Origin: Steroidobacteraceae bacterium
GTDB taxonomy: Bacteria; Pseudomonadota; Gammaproteobacteria; Steroidobacterales; Steroidobacteraceae
Assembly: GCA_019187185.1 (NCBI GenBank)
Contig: JABAQU010000009.1
Coordinates: 62,001 to 126,000 of the forward strand
Reading direction: 5' to 3'
DNA length: 64,000 nt
Shown one piece after another: positions 57,889-64,000 of this stretch. Every line of letters begins with the position of its first letter. Within the stretch, counting starts at the first letter, position 1. Made by a program: the position numbers and the translations under genes. The notes beneath the pieces are model-generated. The model was given only the letters and a program-made list of their open reading frames with translations, ran no database searches and was not told the DNA's origin.

Positions 57889-58734
57889 TCATGCGTCCGC
57901 CGCGACGCGCCGGATCGTGTCGAGCGCCAGGGCGAGCGGTTCTGCCTGCATCTTCGTCGCAAAGCACAGGTAGGCGGGTAGTCGAAAGTCGGGCGCATCC
58001 GCCACGCGGTGCAGGCGGCCCGCGAGTTCGAGCGCGTGCGTAAGGCGCGCGGGGAAATAGCCCGCACCGCCGCCTGCCAGCAAGTGCTGCAGGCCGAGCC
58101 AGCCCATGTTCACGCTGAGCCCCGAGCCGGCGTAGTCGGGAAATGCCTTGCTGTGGTGGGCGTGAAACTCCGGGCCCCAGTCGACGTACACGTAGTCACG
58201 GCCGGGAGCGGCGCGCACATCCTTGCGCGAGGAGACCATCACGAGCCGCTCCTCGAGCAGCGGTTCGATCGTGAGTCCGGGGCGCGCCTGCGGTGTATAG
58301 AGGAGGGCGACATCGATGCGGCCGTCGACGAGCCCCGCCATCAGTTCATCGCCGAACCCCATGATGGCGCGCACGCCGACATCGGGCGCGACGACGCGAA
58401 ATGTCGCGATCCAGTCGAGCAGCAGTCCCTCCCACAGGCCGAAGCGGGCTGCGACCGTGAGGCTCGCGCGAAAGCCGCTCGCGACGCCGATCTCGTGGCG
58501 GGCCTGCTCGACCGTGCGGGTCAGGAGCGATGCGTGGCGCTGGAACTGGCGCCCCGCGGCGGTCAGCGATGCACCGGACTTGTTGCGCACGAAGAGGGCC
58601 GCGCCGAGCGTGTCTTCGAGCCGCTGGATGCGGCTGCTCACGGTCGACTGCGTGACGTGCAGGCGGGCCGCGGCGTCGCCGAAGCTGCCCGTGTCGACGA
58701 CAGCCAGGAAGGTACGTGCGAGCTCCGTATCCAT
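57889..58734 (-). CDS. LysR-family transcriptional regulator
   Basis: A 281-residue LysR regulator: the winged helix-turn-helix is at residues 1-60 (ARTFLAVVDTGSFGDAAARL, then HVTQSTVSSRIQRLEDTLG), followed by a two-lobed effector domain. It is divergent from sodB and co-directional with the exported amidohydrolase. A dyad, ATAT-N7-ATAT, lies directly upstream of its ATG and overlaps its own -10, as expected for autorepression. The target may be sodB, the amidohydrolase, or both. Confidence 0.92.
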   Translation of the reverse strand: MDTELARTFLAVVDTGSFGDAAARLHVTQSTVSSRIQRLEDTLGAALFVRNKSGASLTAAGRQFQRHASLLTRTVEQARHEIGVASGFRASLTVAARFGLWEGLLLDWIATFRVVAPDVGVRAIMGFGDELMAGLVDGRIDVALLYTPQARPGLTIEPLLEERLVMVSSRKDVRAAPGRDYVYVDWGPEFHAHHSKAFPDYAGSGLSVNMGWLGLQHLLAGGGAGYFPARLTHALELAGRLHRVADAPDFRLPAYLCFATKMQAEPLALALDTIRRVAADA

Positions 58735-58736
58735 CG

Positions 58737-58798
58737 ATATATCCGATGTATATGGACAATATTAGTCGTTTGTCAAATGTAAACAGTGCGCGTAGGGT
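58737..58798. promoter_or_regulatory. Divergent lysR/sodB promoters with overlapping -35 elements
   Basis: For sodB (plus strand): TTGTCA at 58770-58775, 17 bp, TAGGGT at 58793-58798. For lysR (minus strand): a perfect TTGACA at 58776-58771, 18 bp, TATACA at 58752-58747. The two -35 boxes occupy the same seven base pairs. A dyad (atat-ccgatgt-atat, within 58739-58753) covers the lysR -10 and is a plausible LysR-type T-N11-A operator. Confidence 0.55.
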
Positions 58799-58828
58799 CA
58801 GCGCTCGTTCAACACGGAGCTTGTCGCC

Positions 58829-59455
58829 ATGTCCATAGAATTGCCGGCCCTGCCATACGCCCTCGAAGCGCTCGAACCGCATGTGTCCCGCCAGACCCTG
58901 TCGGTCCACCACGGCAAGCACCACGCCGCGTACGTCGAGAGAACCCGCGCATTGATCCAGCGCACGCCGTACGAATCGGCGTCGCTCGAGGACATCGTGC
59001 GCGCACACGGCGACAAGCCGGGCCCGCTGTTCAATGCCGCGGCACAGGCCTGGAACCACGCCTTTCTCTGGCAGAGCATGCGCCCGAACGGGGGTGGGGA
59101 TGCCACCGGGCCGATCGCCAAGCGCATCGAGAAGGATTTCGGCAGCCACAATGCGTTCCGCCAGCAGTTCATCAAGGCGGCCACCGAGCAGTTCGGCAGC
59201 GGTTGGGCCTGGCTCGTGCTCGACGGCGACACGCTGCGGATCACGTCGACCTCGAATGCCGCGACACCGCTCGTCGGCAGCCAGCGGCCGCTGCTGACAC
59301 TCGACGTCTGGGAGCACGCGTATTACCTCGACTACCAGCATCGCCGGCTCGACTACGTCACGGCGTTCCTTGCGCACCTCGTGAACTGGGACTTCGCGAA
59401 CGCAAATCTCACCGGGGAGCGCCCGGTCGCCGAGTCGCCGCGAAAGCGCGCGTGA
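58829..59455 (+). CDS. sodB: Superoxide dismutase (Fe type)
   Basis: Converts superoxide to oxygen and hydrogen peroxide in the cytoplasm. The 208-residue product has the metal ligands His27 (VHHGKHHAAYV), His in AQAWNHAFLW, and Asp and His in TLDVWEHAYYLDY. The N-terminal-half glutamine (AAQAWNH) and GSGWAWLVLD favour the iron form over manganese. No signal peptide. The C-terminus has a short basic extension (SPRKRA). It has its own promoter, shared with the divergent LysR gene. Confidence 0.93.
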   Translation: MSIELPALPYALEALEPHVSRQTLSVHHGKHHAAYVERTRALIQRTPYESASLEDIVRAHGDKPGPLFNAAAQAWNHAFLWQSMRPNGGGDATGPIAKRIEKDFGSHNAFRQQFIKAATEQFGSGWAWLVLDGDTLRITSTSNAATPLVGSQRPLLTLDVWEHAYYLDYQHRRLDYVTAFLAHLVNWDFANANLTGERPVAESPRKRA

Positions 59456-59459
59456 GCGC

Positions 59460-59495
59460 CGCGTCACGCCGGGCGCCATGCGCCGGCGTGACGCG
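59460..59495. terminator. Hairpin between convergent sodB and the decarboxylase gene
   Basis: A 13-bp inverted repeat (cgcgtcacgccgg, 59460-59472, with ccggcgtgacgcg, 59483-59495) straddles the end of the decarboxylase reading frame and begins 5 bp after the sodB stop. No T-run is present, so it may pause or protect transcripts rather than terminate by itself. Confidence 0.45.
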
Positions 59496-60936
59496 CGACG
59501 ATGGCTGCCGACTCCTCGGCGACGTGCGTGACGCAATCGTCGATGCGGTCCTGGTGCGTGCGAAAGCTCAGCACGCAGACACGTGCGAGGAATCGCCCGC
59601 CCGCATGACAGCCGGTGATGATGACCTTGCCGCGACGCGTGACCCGCTCGAGGAGCTCGCGCGTCGCGGCATCCTCGTCGGCGAGCGTCGAGCCCGGCCA
59701 CGCGAGGTGAAACGCGAAGAGTGACAGTTGCGGAGGCGCATCCATGACGACGTGCGGCAGCGCGGCGATGCGCTGCGCAGCGTCGAGTGCGAGACGGCGC
59801 TTCTCGGCGAGCGCGGCGCGATAGCGTGCGGCGCCGTAGAGCTTGAAGGCGAGCCAGACGCGCAGGCCCCGGAAATTGCGCGACAGGTCGGGCCCGTACT
59901 GGTGCGGGTCGTAGAATTCGTCGCCCTGGCGATTCTCCGGCATGTAGCTCGCGGTCTCGGAGTGCGCGGCCCGCAGCGCCTCGCCATCGCGCACGAGCAG
60001 CGCGCCGCTGCCGTACGGCAGGAACAGCCCCTTGTGCGGATCGAGCGTCAGCGAATCGGCATCGGGCAGGCCCGCGAGCAGTGGGCGCAGCTCGGGGCAC
60101 AGGTGAAAACTCGCTCCGTACGCACCGTCCACGTGATGCCACAGGCCGCCGGCCCGGCACAGGGCGGAGATCTCGCGCATCGGGTCGACCGCGCCGGTGT
60201 TCGTCGTGCCGGCGGACGACACGACGAGGAATGGCAGGAAGCCCGCCGCGCGATCGCGCTCGATCGCGTCGTGCAGCGCATCCACCCGCATGCGGAATTG
60301 GGCATCGACGGCGATCGAACGCACGCGGTCGGGCAGGATGCCGGCGAGGCGCGCGGACTTGCCGACGGAGTGATGCGTCTCCGACGACAAATACATCGTG
60401 CCGCGGCGCAGCTCGGCACCGAGCAGCCGCTCGCGCGCGCAGACGATGGCCGAGAAATTGGCGGTCGAGCCGCCGGTCGTGAACAGGCCGCGCGAGCCCG
60501 CGGGAAACCGCATCCACTCGCGCAGCCAGTCGAGCGCGTTGGCTTCGAGCTGCACGAGGGCGGGCGCGGTGAGCCACACTCCCGTATAGCGGTTGATACC
60601 CGCCGCGATCAGGTCGGCGAGCGCGCCCGGAAATACGCCACCGCCCGGAATGTACGCGAGGTAGCCGGGGCTCGCGGTGTTGTAACTGCGCGGGATCCAT
60701 TCGTCGAACAGCGCGTCGAGCAGCGGTGCGAGGTCGGTTCCGTCTTCCGGCGCGGGCTCGCGCAGCGCGCGACACAGGTCGGCCGCGTCGACGTTGCCGC
60801 GTGCCGGCTGCTCGCCGATCGTCGCGAGGTGATCGACCACGCGCTTGACGACGTCCTCGCCCATGCTGCGCATGACCTGCGGCGAGAACTCGAGATCGGC
60901 ATCGCCGTCCGTCATCGGGGCAGGGTCCTCGATCAT
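59464..60936 (-). CDS. PLP-dependent amino acid decarboxylase (aromatic/glutamate type)
   Basis: A 490-residue group II decarboxylase. It has FTTGGSTANFSAI, SSETHHSVGKSARLAG (His stacking on PLP), VDGAYGASFHL and the cofactor lysine in LTLDPHKGLFLPYGSGALL. Members decarboxylate aromatic amino acids, glutamate or related substrates, and which one cannot be told from motifs. The ATG at 60936 overlaps the stop of the secreted amidase by 4 nt, so the two are translated together, an odd pairing of a cytoplasmic decarboxylase with an exported hydrolase. Confidence 0.88.
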   Translation of the reverse strand: MIEDPAPMTDGDADLEFSPQVMRSMGEDVVKRVVDHLATIGEQPARGNVDAADLCRALREPAPEDGTDLAPLLDALFDEWIPRSYNTASPGYLAYIPGGGVFPGALADLIAAGINRYTGVWLTAPALVQLEANALDWLREWMRFPAGSRGLFTTGGSTANFSAIVCARERLLGAELRRGTMYLSSETHHSVGKSARLAGILPDRVRSIAVDAQFRMRVDALHDAIERDRAAGFLPFLVVSSAGTTNTGAVDPMREISALCRAGGLWHHVDGAYGASFHLCPELRPLLAGLPDADSLTLDPHKGLFLPYGSGALLVRDGEALRAAHSETASYMPENRQGDEFYDPHQYGPDLSRNFRGLRVWLAFKLYGAARYRAALAEKRRLALDAAQRIAALPHVVMDAPPQLSLFAFHLAWPGSTLADEDAATRELLERVTRRGKVIITGCHAGGRFLARVCVLSFRTHQDRIDDCVTHVAEESAAIVARHAGAWRPA

Positions 60937-63455
60937 GGCATCATCAACGATGGAGCGCGGCGGTGATGCGTCGCGCGCTCGTAGGCGTACCCCAGTTCGA
61001 GCAGGCGACGATCGTCCCACGGTCGGCCGAGGAACGAAATGCCGACGGGATAGCGGTCCCCGATGAACCCGGCAGGCACCGTGACCTGCGGCAGGCCCGT
61101 CATCGCGCTTTCCTGGCAGGTACCCGGCTCGGAGCCGTAGCGCACGAGGCCACCTTCGTGCGTGTGGGGTCGCGCCTGGTTGGCCGGGTACAGGATGGCG
61201 TCGAGCCGCTCCCGGTCCATCAGTCCGACGAGCGCTGCGCGGAACTCGTCGCGAGCCGCGTGGAAGGCGTCGTTGGCTGCCGCGAGATCGCGACCTTCGG
61301 GCATCGGCCCGTTGGCATCGCGCAAGCGCGCTTCGCCCTCCGGTGCGAGGCGCCCCGAGGCGAGCAGGTCGTCGATCGTGAGGACGCGCTCGCCGGGGGC
61401 CGCGCCGCGTGCGAGGTAAGCGTTCCACGCCGCCTTGAGAGCGCCGGGCGCGCGGCCGCGGGCAGCGACGTACAGCGCATCCAGGTGGGCGATGCCGACC
61501 TCGACGAGGGTCGCACCATGGGCGCGCAACTCCGCCTCGACGCGATCCATCAGGCCTGCGACCTCGCGTTCTCCCGTGAAGCCGACGTAGCGCTGGCGCA
61601 GGAGTCCGATGCGCGCGCCCGTGAGCGTCGCCGCATCGAGCGAGGCTGCGAACGAGCCCGCGATGTGCGCGTCAGCGCCGTCGGTGACCGGGTCCTCGGG
61701 ATCGCGGCCGACGACCTGGTCGAGGGCGAGCGCAAGGTCGCGCACGGACTTGCCGATGGGCCCCACGGCATCGTTGTACGGCCGCAGCGGTTGCACGCCC
61801 GCGCGACTCGTCAGGCCGCGCGTCGTGCGGATCGTTGCGAGCGAGGCGAACGACGCGGGGTTCGACAGCGAGTTGCAGGTGTCGGTGCCGAAGGCGAGCG
61901 CCGCTAAATCGCCAGCGACCGCGACCGCGCTGCCGCCGCTCGATCCTGCCGTGGAGAGGGAGGGATCGAAGGCGTTGCCGATCGTGCCACCGACGCTGCT
62001 GATGCCGAAGTCCCCGAAGGGAAACTCGTCGAGATTGGTCTTGCCGAGGAGCAGGGCGCCCGCGTGACGCATGCCCGCCGCGACCCTGGAGTCGAGTCGT
62101 GGCCGATGCTCCCTGAGCGCGAACGTGCCACCGGTGCTCGGCATGCCAGCCACGTCGATGTTGTCCTTGAAAAGGACCGGTATGCCGTGGAAGGGGCTGC
62201 GGACCACACCGGCCGCGCGCTCTGCATCGAGTGCCCGCGCTGCGGCGAAGACCGCGGGATTGAGGGCGAGCAACGCGTGAAAGGCGGGACCATTGCGGTC
62301 GAAGAGCGTGAGGCGCGTCAGGTACTCGCGCAGCAGGTCTTCGGAAGTGGTCTCACCCTGCGTGAGCGCACGCTGCAGATCATCGAGGCTGCGGCCGGCC
62401 ACATCGAACCGGCGGCGGGGCTGTGCCCCGGGGATCTGCCAGTTGACGATCGAGGCGCGCATTGCGGGTGTCAGTCCGCGCAGATCGGGGTGCGCGAGCA
62501 GCGCGCGCGCGACCGCGGTGACACGCGCGATCTCGGTTCCGGCCGCAGGCACCCGCGCATCGCCGGCGCGGTACACCGGATCGAAGTACGGTGCGACGAT
62601 CGCGTTCTTCAACGTCGTCGGCGGCCCGCCGCGGGGATCATAGACCTCGCTGAGCCCCTTGACGACGAACGTCATGAGGGCCTGTGTCTCACCCGGTGTC
62701 AGCGTGAAGGTGAAAATGTAGGCGACATGTGCCGGGTCGTAGCCCGGATAGGCATCCGTGAACGGGTCGGCGTACATGTCGCCCGCGCGCAGCTGCAGCA
62801 TCGCAGTGCGGGTGCCGAGCACCTGCGACGACGGTCCATGTCCCGACGGACCATCTTCGGGATTGGCCACGGACGCTGCGTTCTGCATCAACGTGACGAA
62901 TCCGTCGCTCGCGTCGATATGGCGATCGCCGTTGCCGCTCGTGGCGATCGCGACGAGTCCGCCCTCGGCATAGGCTCCGGCGGCACCGCCCCATGCAACC
63001 GACACAGTGAGCCGATTCGGCGTTACGTTGCGGAAGGAATCGACGTAGCGAAGGTAGATCGCGTCCCGTGGGGCATGGATCGAACGCGATGCGACGATTC
63101 CGCCCGCGAGCACCGGTGTCAGTGAATCGAATCGTTCGCCGTCGCGCGCGAGTCCGAAGCCGCGCAGTACATGATTGGAGATGATTGCGCGCCCATCGGC
63201 ACCCACGACGCGCAGCTTCAGATAGCCGAAGCCGTTGAACGGATTGGCGCGGCCGCCGGTCGCGATGCTGCCGCTGTCCTGCGCCCATGTCGAGGTGTCC
63301 TGTATGTCCCAGAACTGGCCGTCTGCATCGGGGAGCGGCGTGACGGCGCAGGCGTTGCGCACGTACGCGGTGACCATCATCGCCAGTGCGACGTATGCGA
63401 ATCGCGGGCAGTGCGTGTGCATCGACTGGACACTCGCAATCGTGTTATGTCGCAT
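60933..63455 (-). CDS. Exported amidase with a large N-terminal domain
   Basis: An 840-residue protein, much longer than the usual 450-500 for amidases. A signal peptide (YVALAMMVTAYVRNACA) is followed by about 330 residues of an unrecognised, probably beta-rich domain (FWDIQDTSTWAQDSGSIA onward), then an amidase-signature domain with the catalytic Lys in VLFKDNIDVAG, the cis-Ser in STAGSSGGSAVAVAG and the nucleophile region FGTDTCNSLSNPAS. The usual DTGGSIRxP there is altered: CNS replaces GGS and the Arg is Ser. The start may be the ATG at 63455 or one at 63422, just before the signal peptide. Confidence 0.85.
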   Translation of the reverse strand: MRHNTIASVQSMHTHCPRFAYVALAMMVTAYVRNACAVTPLPDADGQFWDIQDTSTWAQDSGSIATGGRANPFNGFGYLKLRVVGADGRAIISNHVLRGFGLARDGERFDSLTPVLAGGIVASRSIHAPRDAIYLRYVDSFRNVTPNRLTVSVAWGGAAGAYAEGGLVAIATSGNGDRHIDASDGFVTLMQNAASVANPEDGPSGHGPSSQVLGTRTAMLQLRAGDMYADPFTDAYPGYDPAHVAYIFTFTLTPGETQALMTFVVKGLSEVYDPRGGPPTTLKNAIVAPYFDPVYRAGDARVPAAGTEIARVTAVARALLAHPDLRGLTPAMRASIVNWQIPGAQPRRRFDVAGRSLDDLQRALTQGETTSEDLLREYLTRLTLFDRNGPAFHALLALNPAVFAAARALDAERAAGVVRSPFHGIPVLFKDNIDVAGMPSTGGTFALREHRPRLDSRVAAGMRHAGALLLGKTNLDEFPFGDFGISSVGGTIGNAFDPSLSTAGSSGGSAVAVAGDLAALAFGTDTCNSLSNPASFASLATIRTTRGLTSRAGVQPLRPYNDAVGPIGKSVRDLALALDQVVGRDPEDPVTDGADAHIAGSFAASLDAATLTGARIGLLRQRYVGFTGEREVAGLMDRVEAELRAHGATLVEVGIAHLDALYVAARGRAPGALKAAWNAYLARGAAPGERVLTIDDLLASGRLAPEGEARLRDANGPMPEGRDLAAANDAFHAARDEFRAALVGLMDRERLDAILYPANQARPHTHEGGLVRYGSEPGTCQESAMTGLPQVTVPAGFIGDRYPVGISFLGRPWDDRRLLELGYAYERATHHRRAPSLMMP

Positions 63456-63530
63456 GGTACACGGTTGAATTCATGGTGTAGCCGGAGTACGGTCGGCGGC
63501 AGCCAATTCCAGAACAATTCGGGGATACAC

Positions 63531-64000
63531 ATGGGCAAGGGAATTTTCGTCTCGCGATCGAAGATCGCGGTCATGCTGCTCGCTGGTTCACTGGTTGCAC
63601 TTCCCGGCATCACCGAGGGTGCAGGTGGCAAGCGGCGCACGATCGACGCGAGCCAGTCGATCAATCTGCACGGCACCAGGCTGTCGGCAGAACAGGCAAG
63701 AGTCCAGGTGTTCGTGCGCCTCGACGAGCCGGCGGTGGCCGAGCTCAATGCAGCGAGTCTCGCGAGCACGGGCAAGTTCGCGACGCCGGCCGCACAGCGC
63801 GAGCAGGCGCGGCGCGTGTCGCAACAGCAGGCACGCTTTCGCGGGACACTCGACAGCCTCGGGGCGCAGGTCCTGTCCGCCCAGCGCGTGGGCGCGAACG
63901 GCATGCGCGTCAACGTGAACCGGGCGGAACTCGCCGCGCTGCGTGCCATGCCCGGCGTGCGTTCGGTCGGCCGCGTGCAGCGGCAGTATCTCGACAACAT
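63531..64000 (+). CDS. Subtilisin-like (S8) protease, N-terminal part, cut by window end
   Basis: The frame is open from the ATG at 63531 to the last base. The first 156 residues hold a signal peptide (IAVMLLAGSLVALPGITEG), a VQVFVRLDEPAVAELNA strand typical of the inhibitor I9 propeptide, and its second half ANGMRVNVNRAELAALRAMP with GVRSVGRV. This is the pro-region of secreted subtilisin-family proteases; the catalytic domain lies beyond the window, so the family call rests on the propeptide only. GGGG lies 7 nt before the ATG. It is divergent from the amidase gene with 75 bp between starts. Confidence 0.75.
   Translation, partial: MGKGIFVSRSKIAVMLLAGSLVALPGITEGAGGKRRTIDASQSINLHGTRLSAEQARVQVFVRLDEPAVAELNAASLASTGKFATPAAQREQARRVSQQQARFRGTLDSLGAQVLSAQRVGANGMRVNVNRAELAALRAMPGVRSVGRVQRQYLDN

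Overview
This is a very GC-rich window of bacterial chromosome, densely coded, with genes often joined by 4-nt ATGA/GTGA/TTGA overlaps. The gene order points to a gammaproteobacterium of the Xanthomonadales/Nevskiales/Steroidobacterales kind: infB-rbfA-truB-rpsO-pnp, dksA-gluQ, smc-zipA-ligA, trpS-scpA-scpB-rluB, and gyrA-serC-pheA-hisC-aroA-cmk-rpsA-ihfB. The zipA gene and the mtaD-ubiG-mupP-yciK string next to gyrA argue for Gammaproteobacteria. A PhaR regulator suggests polyhydroxyalkanoate storage. I saw no tRNA, rRNA, insertion sequence, phage gene or CRISPR array.

Region 1 (1-21.7 kb) is housekeeping: translation and RNA decay (infB, rbfA, truB, rpsO, pnp), then on the minus strand phaR, gluQ, dksA and queF. 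Smc, ZipA and DNA ligase follow, then a surface-chaperone lipoprotein, bolA and yciB, then yciO, trpS, the ScpA/ScpB partners of Smc, and an RluB homologue that has lost its catalytic aspartate. Two near-identical 72-bp palindromes sit between convergent gene pairs. gluQ has no normal start codon ahead of its essential motif.

Region 2 (21.6-40 kb) has a tightly coupled six-gene minus-strand operon (mtaD, ubiG, mupP, rmuC, a squalene/phytoene-synthase-like gene, yciK). It is divergent from gyrA and the serine/aromatic amino acid genes (serC, serA, pheA, hisC, aroA), followed by cmk, rpsA, ihfB, a ComEA-like protein and galU.

Region 3 (40-53.8 kb) is accessory. A CusCBA-type metal efflux system comes first. 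It is followed by the most interesting locus of the window (46.1-53.8 kb), a respiratory gene set headed by an FNR/Dnr-type operator. It encodes a 51-residue membrane peptide, a CuA subunit II, a B-type heme-copper subunit I with glutamine in place of the active-site tyrosine, a SCO chaperone, an unknown anchored protein, a second heme-copper-like subunit lacking two CuB histidines, and a cytochrome b-ferredoxin-flavoreductase fusion. I read it as a candidate eNOR-like nitric oxide reductase (or unusual oxidase) with its own possible NAD(P)H-linked input module.

Region 4 (53.8-64 kb) is a mix: a PA2778/PA2779-type peptidase pair, two SnoaL-like secreted proteins, an amidohydrolase with a LysR regulator divergent from sodB, a PLP-dependent decarboxylase coupled to a large secreted amidase, and the start of a subtilisin-like protease cut by the window end.
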